Source: Planctomycetota bacterium (lineage in GTDB: Bacteria > Planctomycetota > Phycisphaerae > Phycisphaerales > Zrk34). Taken from it: 64,000 nucleotides of DNA. The stretch covers positions 62,001 to 126,000 of the forward strand of contig WGMD01000001.1 in NCBI GenBank assembly GCA_016125255.1, read 5' to 3'. Shown piece by piece: positions 32,615-40,758 of this stretch (positions within the stretch are counted from its first letter, which is position 1; each line of letters starts with the position of its first letter). The notes beneath the pieces are model-generated. The model was given only the letters and a program-made list of their open reading frames with translations. It had not been told where the DNA came from and did no database searches. The position numbers were made by a program, and so were the translations under genes.

Positions 32615-34957
32615 ATGGAAGCGATCACCGCAACCGACCCACCCGCCTCGCTGAACGCCGCGATCGGCTATACACGGCGCGGTTGGCGCGTGGTGCCGAT
32701 TCCGCACCGCTCCAAGCGACCCACCGCCACGGGTTGGCAGCAGTGGCGGCTGGACGAGGCCGACCTGCTCGACCACTTCGGCGGTCGATGCAACGTGGGT
32801 GTGCTGCTGGGCGAGCCTTCCGGCTGGCTGATCGACATTGACTTGGACCATCAACGCGCGGTGGAACTGGCTGATGATTATCTGCCGCCGACCGGGGTCA
32901 TGTTCGGCCGCGTCAGCAAGCCCCGCTCGCATCGGCTGTACGTCGTGACTTCACCGGTCGCCACGAAGAAGCACCGCAGCAAGTCCGCGGGCATGATCGT
33001 CGAACTGCGTTCGACAGGAACACAGACCGTGTTCCCGCCGAGCGTGCATGAGTCGGGCGAGCCGATCGAATGGGATCGCAACGACGATCGCGTCGCTGAG
33101 CCCGCTGCGGTTGATCCCGACGATTTGCTCGACGCCATGCAACAACTGGCCGACGCCGTGAAAATCGAACTCGGCGAAAAACCCGCCCCCCGCCCCCGGA
33201 AGTTGGCTGTGGTGGCGAGTGATATGGCCGGCCCGGTCGGCACGGCTGCCGATACGTCGCGCCTATCGCTGCCGGATGACCAGCGCTTTGATGCCGCGCT
33301 ACGTGCCATGCTGGCGATGGGGATTGTTGACCACCACGACGGCTCGGGACGTCTCTTCGCCGCCACGTGTCGTTGCGTCGAGCATGATCTGTCGGACGAT
33401 ACCTCGCTCCGCTGTATCCAAATCTACGCACGGCAGTGTCCCTTTCCCAGACCGTGGTCCGATGCGGACATCCTCAAACGCCTGCGTGATGCCGAACATC
33501 GCGTCACGCGCGGCGCTGCATTCGACCGCGATGACGATGGGCTGATTCGTCTCGGCCAGCGCGATCCCGACACGGGCAAATTGGTCCTCTCGCCACGCCG
33601 GACACTGCCCACCGCCCGCGCCTATCTCCGTGAATTCCATGATCATCCCGATGCCGCCACGCTGCGCACCTATGCCGGTTTGGTCATGGCGTGGCAGGAC
33701 AATCGCTACGTCGCGATCGAAGATGCCGCACTCAAGCATCGACTTCAGCCCTGGCTTCATGATGCCCTGCGCTATGTCTACAACAAATCCACGCGGCAGA
33801 TGGAACTCGTGCCCTTTGAATCGAATCCGTCCACGACCCACCAGGCGCTCGAAACGATTCGTCATTACACGCATCTCGACGCCACGACAACGCCGCCGGC
33901 ATGGCTGATCGGGCACAACGAACAACCTGATCCGCGTGAATTGCTGCCGTGCCGCACGCTGAACCTGCACATACCCACCGAGCGGATCGTTCCCGCCACG
34001 CCGGCGCTGTTCACTACGAATGCCTTGGACTTCAATTATGACGCCGATGCGTCGCCGCCCGCGCGCTGGCTGAACTTTCTCCGGGATCTATGGCCGGATG
34101 ATCCTCAGAGCATTGACCTGCTGCAGGAGTGGTTTGGGTATTGCCTGACTTTGGACACCCATCAGCAGAAAATGCTTTTGATCGTCGGTCCGCGCCGCTC
34201 GGGCAAGGGCACGATCGGCCGCGTACTCGCCCGACTGGTCGGCGCCGCCAACGTCTGCGGGCCCACCACAACATCGCTGGCCGGCACGTTTGGGCTGCAG
34301 CCGCTGATCGGCAAGTCGCTGGCCATCGTCTCCGACGCTCGATTTCACGGCGAAAACATTCTCACCGTGGTCGAGCGACTGCTGTGCATCTCCGGCGAGG
34401 ATACGCTCACGATCGACCGCAAGCATCTGCCGTCTGTGACCATGAAGCTGCCCACGCGCTTCGTCTTCTTCACCAACGAACTGCCGCGCCTGACCGACGC
34501 TTCCGGGGCGCTGGCCGGGCGCTTCCTCACGCTGCGGTTGACACGCAGCTTCTACGGCCAGGAAGACCTTCAACTCACCGACACACTGCTCACGGAATTG
34601 CCCGGCATCCTCTTGTGGGCGCTTCAGGGCTGGCTCCGACTCCGGGAGCGGGGCCACTTCGTCCAACCCGACAGCGTGTCCGACGCGATCCGTGAACTCG
34701 AGGACTTGGCTTCGCCCGTTGGCGCGTTCGTGCGGGAGTGCTGCATGGTCGGAACAGGTCAACGGATATGGATCGACGATCTGTACGGCGCGTGGCAGGA
34801 CTGGTGTCACCGCGATGGCCGCAGTGTCGTAACCACCAAGCAGAGCTTCGGCCGCGACCTGGCGGCCGTGGTGCCGTCGGTGTGTTCGCGCATGGGATCG
34901 GGCAATCGGCGATTTTACGAGTGCATCATGCTGGCAGAGGTGGCATGCGCCGTCTGA
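32615..34957 (+). CDS. P4-type primase/helicase (bifunctional prim-pol plus D5/SF3 helicase)
   Basis: A 780-residue replication protein. The N-terminal prim-pol domain (about 10-180) shows 'GWRVVPIPHRSKRPTATGWQ' and the acidic metal motif 'GWLIDIDLD'. A D5_N-like region follows, then a superfamily 3 helicase with Walker A 'VGPRRSGKGTIGRV' (about residue 527) and later 'RFVFFTNELPRL'. This is the layout of phage P4 alpha-like proteins of plasmids and integrative elements, which start replication at an iteron-bearing origin. ATG 32615 has AAAGGAG 8 bases before it. An iteron-like repeat region lies directly after its stop codon. Confidence 0.9.
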   Translation: MEAITATDPPASLNAAIGYTRRGWRVVPIPHRSKRPTATGWQQWRLDEADLLDHFGGRCNVGVLLGEPSGWLIDIDLDHQRAVELADDYLPPTGVMFGRVSKPRSHRLYVVTSPVATKKHRSKSAGMIVELRSTGTQTVFPPSVHESGEPIEWDRNDDRVAEPAAVDPDDLLDAMQQLADAVKIELGEKPAPRPRKLAVVASDMAGPVGTAADTSRLSLPDDQRFDAALRAMLAMGIVDHHDGSGRLFAATCRCVEHDLSDDTSLRCIQIYARQCPFPRPWSDADILKRLRDAEHRVTRGAAFDRDDDGLIRLGQRDPDTGKLVLSPRRTLPTARAYLREFHDHPDAATLRTYAGLVMAWQDNRYVAIEDAALKHRLQPWLHDALRYVYNKSTRQMELVPFESNPSTTHQALETIRHYTHLDATTTPPAWLIGHNEQPDPRELLPCRTLNLHIPTERIVPATPALFTTNALDFNYDADASPPARWLNFLRDLWPDDPQSIDLLQEWFGYCLTLDTHQQKMLLIVGPRRSGKGTIGRVLARLVGAANVCGPTTTSLAGTFGLQPLIGKSLAIVSDARFHGENILTVVERLLCISGEDTLTIDRKHLPSVTMKLPTRFVFFTNELPRLTDASGALAGRFLTLRLTRSFYGQEDLQLTDTLLTELPGILLWALQGWLRLRERGHFVQPDSVSDAIRELEDLASPVGAFVRECCMVGTGQRIWIDDLYGAWQDWCHRDGRSVVTTKQSFGRDLAAVVPSVCSRMGSGNRRFYECIMLAEVACAV

Positions 34958-34959
34958 AC

Positions 34960-35201
34960 TACATGCGCGCACATGCGCGCAACATGCGCGATCCTGGGAA
35001 AGTGCGCGCATGTAACCAGACAATCACTGGCAAGGGTTTACGACGTTACATGCGCGCACAACGCGATGTTCGGAGGTTTTCGAGAGAAATGTTTCAATCA
35101 TCAACAAAGGTGCGATGCACATGTTCAAAAAGATGAATAAACAAGTGGGTAAATAGGTAGCGTGCGCGCGAACCATCGCGCATGTACGCGCATGTACGCG
35201 C
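34960..35201 (+). other. Iteron-like replication origin of the element
   Basis: Directly after the primase-helicase gene, copies of TACATGCGCGCA and its complement recur: 34960-34971, 34971-34981, 34982-34990 (short), 35003-35014 (inverted), 35046-35058, then GTGCGCGCG at 35162 and three overlapping CGCGCATGTA copies at about 35177-35201 (inverted). Between the two clusters lies an AT-rich stretch (about 35080-35160, including AATAAACAAGTGGGTAAATAG), the natural melting region. Repeats, AT-rich block and adjacency to an initiator-helicase fit an origin like the P4 ori/crr. No protein-coding gene is visible here. Confidence 0.72.
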
Positions 35202-35278
35202 AGGTTGTCGCCTTCACCGTCGGATCGGCAAGCATTGACGATCCGCACTCCAGCCCCCTCATCAAAAGGATTGACATC

Positions 35279-35539
35279 ATGATCGATCTCGCTCACGCCC
35301 CCGTTGCGCCCGCATGGCTTGCCTCGCGACGCAAGCCCCACTGTCTGCTGTGCGGTGGCCCCACGGTGTTCACCAACATCTACATCCCCGGCAAGCAATC
35401 ACCGGCTGCGCCACCGCCGGGCAAACGCCGGATGGTCATCTACTCGCTGTGCGAATCCTGCGCCGGCAAGCTCGACACGCTGTCCGAAGTGATTGAGGCG
35501 AAGATCGAGAACGAGCTTCGCGGCAGCGCTGCCATCTGA
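35279..35539 (+). CDS. Small zinc-ribbon protein
   Basis: An 86-residue protein with two Cys pairs, CLLCGG (residues 22-27) and CESCAGK (about 59-65), which together can hold one zinc ion, and a basic turn between them (PPPGKRRM). AAAAGGA lies 8 bases before the ATG at 35279. It sits just after the origin in the element's plus-strand block. Probably nucleic-acid or protein binding; no specific family recognised. Confidence 0.68.
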   Translation: MIDLAHAPVAPAWLASRRKPHCLLCGGPTVFTNIYIPGKQSPAAPPPGKRRMVIYSLCESCAGKLDTLSEVIEAKIENELRGSAAI

Positions 35540-35637
35540 CACCCAACAATACCTGTCTATGTGATTTCAACCGCCGCACCGGAATGCGGGCCTTCTGGCG
35601 CGGCATCATTCAATCTGGCCTGCACGAGGTTACCGCT

Positions 35638-36252
35638 ATGAACTGGACCCAACAGAACAACGCCGACACCCGGATGCTCGATCGCATCGACCAGTCGCCG
35701 CTCGACGCGTCGCAGGTTGAGGGCAATCAGCAACTGGTCGAGTCCATCGACTCGCACAACCGAGCGATCACCGCGCTCACCACCAGGTTCAACAAGCTGG
35801 CTGGCGACCGCCAGGCGCTGTCAGACGCTGACAACTGGTCCGCACACGACGCCGAGGCCGTGGTGTCCGCGCGTCGCCGCGTCAGCGCTGAAGCGTGGGA
35901 CGTGCTGGTGGCGCTGCGGAGGCTGCTCGATGATCGAGCCGACCTGCTGAACCAAATCGAAGCTCACATGGCCGACAAAGCCCACGGGTTGGCTGAGCAA
36001 CTGGAGGAGGCGCTGCACGATGCACGCGGGTCACTCCAGCGCAAGCATCGCCAGTACCTCAAGGCCGAACCCGTTCACGGTCCGGCCTATATCGCTCAAC
36101 AGGCCGAAGACGACCAGACGGTCGTGGCGCTCCGCGAGCAAGTGGATCGATGGGAGCAGGCCCTGTCGTCGCATCAGTCGCTGCGCCACCGCAACGAACA
36201 GCGGGCGGCACTCACGTTCCGCCAGCGCGAGGTGTATGAACATCTCGCTTGA
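35638..36252 (+). CDS. Hypothetical coiled-coil protein of the element
   Basis: A 204-residue, strongly helical protein rich in Ala, Glu, Gln and Arg, with heptad-like patterns over most of its length (for example LVALRRLLDDRADLLNQIEA). There are no membrane segments, catalytic motifs or Cys residues. GAGG lies about 8 bases before ATG 35638; earlier in-frame codons (from 35584) are less protein-like. Likely a structural or accessory replication protein of the mobile element. Function unknown. Confidence 0.65.
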   Translation: MNWTQQNNADTRMLDRIDQSPLDASQVEGNQQLVESIDSHNRAITALTTRFNKLAGDRQALSDADNWSAHDAEAVVSARRRVSAEAWDVLVALRRLLDDRADLLNQIEAHMADKAHGLAEQLEEALHDARGSLQRKHRQYLKAEPVHGPAYIAQQAEDDQTVVALREQVDRWEQALSSHQSLRHRNEQRAALTFRQREVYEHLA

Positions 36253-36554
36253 TACCGGCCTGCGTGCCCGATCCGGCTGTCATGACCGACGGCCGGGTCG
36301 GGCAGACACCGCGACACGTTTGTTACCGCCGATCATGATTCGCATCGGCCATGGTGTCTGGCAAAAACAACTTTGCCCGCAATGGCCGCCGAAGCTCGCC
36401 AGAGAGCGAGTTGATTCGGACATCAAAATGTATCCCAGAGCCATCGGGCGCCGCCAGGACTCGCGTAGGTACTTGGAAACGAAGAATTTTTCCGATGGCG
36501 GCGGGAACCGTCGCGTCCCACATGAGAGTTTCTTTATTAACAGGGAAAAACACC
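36253..36554. other. Intergenic stretch without a supported gene
   Basis: 302 bases. I see no promoter of good quality, no terminator hairpin with T-run and no convincing ORF. The frame of the next gene is open from 36351, but its codons before 36555 are not protein-like and have no Shine-Dalgarno sequence. Confidence 0.5.
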
Positions 36555-37022
36555 ATGATTGTTAATAACCGGCAGCGCGTCATTCTGATCGGCGTGCTCG
36601 ATGACAAGCAGCGCATTGCCAATCTGGATGTCGGGCAGTTCGACAACCTGCCCCGCCAGCAGCGCGGGCGCTTTCGTCTGCGTATCGCCGAGGCGCAGGC
36701 AGGGCTTGTGCCCATCGACCTGCCCGGCTGGCTTGGACGCGAACCGACCAACAGCGACCGCGTCCTGTTCCACCGTGAGTACATTCGCCTCGAAGACATG
36801 GGTCTGATCGAACGCTGCAATCTGCATGGCGGGCGGGGCGGTCGGCGCACAACGCATCTGTGCCTCACACCCGCGGGGCGCCGCCTCGCGGAGGACCTGT
36901 TGGCCGAGGCGGAACCTGACGACGAGTCCGACCCTGCGTTCGATCTGGACGCCGTGGAATTCCTGCCGATCGAGTGGCCGCCGGATACCGCGTCGGGCGC
37001 CGAAGACAACGATGTCTCGTGA
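36555..37022 (+). CDS. Winged-helix (MarR-like) element protein
   Basis: A 155-residue protein. The central part ('FHREYIRLEDMGLIERCNLH', then 'GGRGGRRTTHLCLTPAGRRL') has the recognition helix, basic Gly/Arg wing and 'LTPAG' strand typical of MarR-type winged helices. The C-terminal 35 residues are very acidic. AGGGA lies 8 bases before the ATG. It is probably a DNA-binding regulator of element genes. Ligand and targets are unknown. Confidence 0.65.
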   Translation: MIVNNRQRVILIGVLDDKQRIANLDVGQFDNLPRQQRGRFRLRIAEAQAGLVPIDLPGWLGREPTNSDRVLFHREYIRLEDMGLIERCNLHGGRGGRRTTHLCLTPAGRRLAEDLLAEAEPDDESDPAFDLDAVEFLPIEWPPDTASGAEDNDVS

Positions 37023-37180
37023 GTACCGCCCCGTGGCCCGACGTTCGTCCCTGTCGCCCCCGGAAGTGGTCGGACCACGCCTCACGTTTTACGCCGTCAG
37101 CGGCGACACGGCCCAACGAGGCCAAACCGTCGAAAACCCTCCACCCGCCCCGCATCTCTTTTGCGAAAGGATTCGCACCC

Positions 37181-37423
37181 ATGACCTCGATCTGTGATCA
37201 CCCCAAGTCCGTGCCCCAACCTCGCATCACATCCGGCCCCGTTGTGATGCTCACCGCCGCCGATGTGGCGGCCATGCTCGCCTGTTCAACAAAAACTGTC
37301 TACCGAATGGTCGATCGCGGCGCGATCCCGCGCCCCGTCCGCCTCGGCGGCATGTTGCGCTGGCATCGGGCCCAACTCGATCGGTGGATTGCCGAAGGTT
37401 GTCCATCACGGTCGCGGGGCTGA
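37181..37423 (+). CDS. Excisionase-like helix-turn-helix protein (MerR-type HTH_17)
   Basis: An 80-residue protein with the excisionase/HTH_17 signature 'LTAADVAAMLACSTKTVYRM' (about 24-43) followed by 'PRPVRLGGMLRWHRAQLDRW'. GAAAGG lies 10 bases before the ATG. It sits 92 bases before the integrase gene, the usual place of Xis-type recombination directionality factors. It may control the direction of site-specific recombination or repress element genes. Confidence 0.85.
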   Translation: MTSICDHPKSVPQPRITSGPVVMLTAADVAAMLACSTKTVYRMVDRGAIPRPVRLGGMLRWHRAQLDRWIAEGCPSRSRG

Positions 37424-37515
37424 ATCCATCAAAAAAGCCCTTGATTTATGTTCGATAATGCCCCTGACTGTGTGGGACCGGATAGCCCAGACAGGCCCCG
37501 GTAGAGGAACCATCC

Positions 37516-38943
37516 ATGGCGACGATCTACAAAAAGAAGTACCCGATCCCGATGCCGCAGGGCGCCGAGGTGGTGGTTCGCAACGGTCGCCGATTCGCCC
37601 GCTGGACCAATGCCAAGAACCAGACGCGCACCGCCGACGTGCTTGATGATGGGCGCATCGAGTTCGTGTCCGACTGTTGGTACATGCGTTACCGCGACGC
37701 CGAGGGCGTCATGCGACGCGGCTCGACCGGCTGCCGGGACAAGCAGGCGGCGCAGAAGAAACTCGCCGATGTGCTCGCCGATGTGGAAAAGGTCCACGCC
37801 GGCATCATCACGTCGCAAGAGAAGCAGATCGCCGCACACGGTGAGCGTTCGCTGAACGCCCACCTCGACGACTACCTCCTGCATCTATCCCGTAAACGCA
37901 TCCGAGGTCGCAAGGTCTCGTCGATGTATCGAACGAATCTCCGCGGGCGTCTGGATCGGCTCGTCACAGACTGCGGCTGGCGTCGGCTGCGCGACATCAC
38001 GCGCGAACGTATGGAACGCTGGCTCGACGAGGCCGAAGCTGCTGAACTGGCCGCCTCGACTCGCAACGAATACCTGATCTCCCTGTCGGCGCTATGCAAC
38101 TGGGCGGTCAAGACCGAACGCCTGTCCCGCAATCCCGTGGCCGGCATCGGCAAGGCGGATCGATCCTCGGATCGCCGGCACGTGCGCCGAGCGCTGACCG
38201 CCGATGAAGTCGTGCGCTTGCTGGATGCATCGCGACGCCGACCCATCGCCGAGTTGGGGCGTAAACCGGTTACCTTGTCTGACGAGAATAAACGTGGCCA
38301 CCGTTCGTGGACGAAAGAACAGCTGTCCGCTGACAACTTCGAGCGTTGCTACGCCGACGGACTTCAGCACCTCGCAAAACAGCACCATCGCCGCATCAAT
38401 CTTGAAACCATCGGCCGCGAGCGTGCGCTGTTCTATCTGCTGGCCGTATCCACCGGCCTGCGCCACGGCGAGCTGGCCAGTTTGACACTCGGCCAGTTGC
38501 ACCTGAATGCCGAGCCCACGCCGTATCTCGAACTCAACGCCGAAGATGCCAAGAGCGGTCATGGCGCGAACATCCCCTTGCGTGTCGAAGTCGTCGACGC
38601 GTTGAGCCGCCATCTGGCGGATCGACCCGGCGCCCATTACGAGGACAAACTGTTTGTCAATCCGCCCGTCATCCGCATCTTCGACGCCGACTGCCAGGCC
38701 GCCGGCATCCCGAAAACCAATGAGCGCGGCCGCGTTGTCGATATTCATGCTTTGCGATCGACCTTTTGTACCCACCTGGCCGTAGCGGGTGTTCATCCGC
38801 GCACCGCCATGGCCGCCATGCGACACAGCCGCATGGAACTGACGATGGTCCACTATACCGATCCGACCCTGCTCGACGTCGCCGGCGCGGTCAATTCCCT
38901 GCCGGCGTTTGCCAGTCCCAATGCCACCCGTCGGCTTGTATGA
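37516..38943 (+). CDS. Tyrosine recombinase/integrase
   Basis: A 475-residue phage-type integrase. The N-terminal 100 residues are an AP2-like arm-binding domain (WYMRYRDAEGVMRRGSTG), followed by the SAM-like core-binding domain (about 110-215) and the catalytic domain (about 225-460). The catalytic set is complete: R316 (TGLRHGEL), K346, H411-x-x-R414 (HALRSTF), H437 and Y447 (VHYTDP). Expected to recombine at the tRNA-Gly(GCC) core found at 14429 and 42834; the CTCGGTG direct repeats near both cores are candidate arm sites. It follows the excisionase-like gene. Confidence 0.95.
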   Translation: MATIYKKKYPIPMPQGAEVVVRNGRRFARWTNAKNQTRTADVLDDGRIEFVSDCWYMRYRDAEGVMRRGSTGCRDKQAAQKKLADVLADVEKVHAGIITSQEKQIAAHGERSLNAHLDDYLLHLSRKRIRGRKVSSMYRTNLRGRLDRLVTDCGWRRLRDITRERMERWLDEAEAAELAASTRNEYLISLSALCNWAVKTERLSRNPVAGIGKADRSSDRRHVRRALTADEVVRLLDASRRRPIAELGRKPVTLSDENKRGHRSWTKEQLSADNFERCYADGLQHLAKQHHRRINLETIGRERALFYLLAVSTGLRHGELASLTLGQLHLNAEPTPYLELNAEDAKSGHGANIPLRVEVVDALSRHLADRPGAHYEDKLFVNPPVIRIFDADCQAAGIPKTNERGRVVDIHALRSTFCTHLAVAGVHPRTAMAAMRHSRMELTMVHYTDPTLLDVAGAVNSLPAFASPNATRRLV

Positions 38944-39078
38944 CTACCAGATCGGGCATTGCACCATCGCTGGGGTTTGTGTTTACCCCGCGAATAATCC
39001 AAGGCGTTATTTTCGATATTGGCTAATCTCAAAAACAACAAACTTGCTTATTTTCGCCGCCGCAGGTAGCTTGGCAGT

Positions 39079-40227
39079 ATGTACGGCAAACCCCACGGCT
39101 CCGGCAGGTTGATCAAGTGTCCCGGCGGGTACGAGGCGTTCGTCCCGAATCCGCTGCCGCTGGAGGTCGAGTTGTCACCTCGCCTGATTCGGACGATGTC
39201 GGATGCGGACCGCCTAATCGGTCAGTTGGCTGGTGAGGGGCGAAGCCTGCCGAACCCGCACCTGCTCATGCGACCGTTCGTCACGCGCGAAGCCGTGCTG
39301 TCCAGCCGTATTGAAGGTACGCAGGCGACGCTGGGCGAGTTGCTCGCCGCCGACGCTGGAGCGGTCGTGCAGCGCAGTCCCGATGAGCTTCGCGAGGTGG
39401 GCAATTACGTCGTCGCCCTCGAGCATGGGATGCAGCGCCTGGACTCACTGCCACTGTCACTTCGATTGATCCGCGAGTTGCATGCCAAACTCATGCAGGG
39501 TGTACGTGGCGACCACGCCACGCCCGGTGAGTTCCGGCGCAGTCAGAACTGGATTGGCCCACCCGGCTGTACGCTGAACAACGCCAGCTTCGTCCCGCCG
39601 CCCGTGGATTTGTTGATGGACTGTCTCGGTGAATGGGAGAACTTCCTGCACGACCGCAGTCTGCCGCCGCTGATCCAAATCGGCATGCTGCATTATCAGT
39701 TCGAGGCGATACACCCGTTCCTCGATGGCAACGGTCGCGTCGGCCGCCTGTTGATCACGCTGTTCTTGATCGAGCGCGGCATCCTCCCCACGCCGCTGCT
39801 ATACCTCAGTGCTTTCTTCGAAGCCACGCGACCTGATTACTATGATCGCCTCTCAGCCGTCTCACATGAAGCCGCCTGGGGCGACTGGCTGGAGTATTTT
39901 CTCAACGGCGTCGCCCGCATGTCCGCCGATGCTCTGACCCGATCCGAACGCATCAATGCGTTGCTGGCTGATTGGCGAAAGCAAGTCGCCGGCAGCGCGT
40001 CCAAAACAGTGGCCGTGCTCGTGGACCTGCTGGCCGAGAACCCGTTCTGGACCATCAACCGTGCCGCTGAACGTCTGGATGTCGCTTACACGACCGCTCA
40101 ACGTGCAATCGAAAAGTTACAGTCCCAGGGCGTGCTCGAGCAAACCGACGATGCCCAACGTGGCCGGGTGTACTGCGCCAGGCAACTCATGGCCATTCTC
40201 GACGAACCAGCCAAAATCAGCGGGTAG
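39079..40227 (+). CDS. Fic-domain protein (class II, N-terminal inhibitory motif)
   Basis: A 382-residue Fic protein. 'SSRIEG' near residue 77 fits the (S/T)xxxE(G/N) inhibitory helix, placed N-terminally as in class II. The catalytic motif HPFLDGNGRVGR (about 214-225) is complete, so the enzyme can attach AMP (or a similar group) to a protein target when released from inhibition. A C-terminal winged helix (about 315-370, 'INRAAERLDVAYTTAQRAIE') suggests DNA binding or autoregulation. It lies between the integrase and the right att site, as element cargo. Confidence 0.92.
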   Translation: MYGKPHGSGRLIKCPGGYEAFVPNPLPLEVELSPRLIRTMSDADRLIGQLAGEGRSLPNPHLLMRPFVTREAVLSSRIEGTQATLGELLAADAGAVVQRSPDELREVGNYVVALEHGMQRLDSLPLSLRLIRELHAKLMQGVRGDHATPGEFRRSQNWIGPPGCTLNNASFVPPPVDLLMDCLGEWENFLHDRSLPPLIQIGMLHYQFEAIHPFLDGNGRVGRLLITLFLIERGILPTPLLYLSAFFEATRPDYYDRLSAVSHEAAWGDWLEYFLNGVARMSADALTRSERINALLADWRKQVAGSASKTVAVLVDLLAENPFWTINRAAERLDVAYTTAQRAIEKLQSQGVLEQTDDAQRGRVYCARQLMAILDEPAKISG

Positions 40228-40241
40228 CGCTGTAATGAACA

Positions 40242-40742
40242 ATGCCCCTGCAATCAACCGATGTCGGTATGGAACGGCCGATGGTCAAACTCGAAGACAT
40301 CCTCGAAGGCATCGAAATGAGTCACGACGAGTGCCAGGCTTACCTCGATCTGCGCACCGGTCGCGTCGAATACATCGACGACGATACACAATGGGCCCTG
40401 GATCACGAAGATGACCCGGCGGACCTGCCCGACTGGCAGAGCCCCATTGTCGAGATCACCCGACTCATCGACGCCGATGAGGAAGGCGAGCGTTTTCTGC
40501 CTCTGCCGAATCAATTTGACGTGCATGAATGGCAGATGATGGCCGACTTCGTCCAAACCCTCGACGACGAGGCGATCCGGCATCAACTGTCCAACGCCTG
40601 CCGCGGCGGCGGGGCATTCCGATGTTTCAAGGATATGGCCCATCGTCTCGGCGTGGAAGCGAAATGGTTTGCATGTCGCGAAGAACAATACCGTCGGTTC
40701 GCCGTCGACTGGTGCGAGGTCAACAACATCCCGTGGGAATGA
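40242..40742 (+). CDS. UPF0158 family protein
   Basis: A 166-residue acidic protein matching UPF0158: 'EIMSHDE'-like N-terminus (LEGIEMSHDECQAYLDLRTG), 'LPNQFDVHEWQMMADF' near 90, 'GGGAFRCFKDMAHRLG' near 125 and a Trp-rich tail. The family is of unknown function. Starts at 40242, 40269 or 40281 are possible; 40281 (MVKLEDIL) best matches the family start. It lies 15 bases after the Fic gene and may be cotranscribed. Confidence 0.78.
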   Translation: MPLQSTDVGMERPMVKLEDILEGIEMSHDECQAYLDLRTGRVEYIDDDTQWALDHEDDPADLPDWQSPIVEITRLIDADEEGERFLPLPNQFDVHEWQMMADFVQTLDDEAIRHQLSNACRGGGAFRCFKDMAHRLGVEAKWFACREEQYRRFAVDWCEVNNIPWE

Positions 40743-40758
40743 CCGAAAGCCCGACGCG

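Noticed and set aside
36323-36523. A 66-residue minus-strand frame in the gap 36253-36554
   Set aside because: It reads somewhat like protein (MWDATVPAAIGKILRF), but there is no Shine-Dalgarno sequence, no neighbour on that strand and no recognised family.
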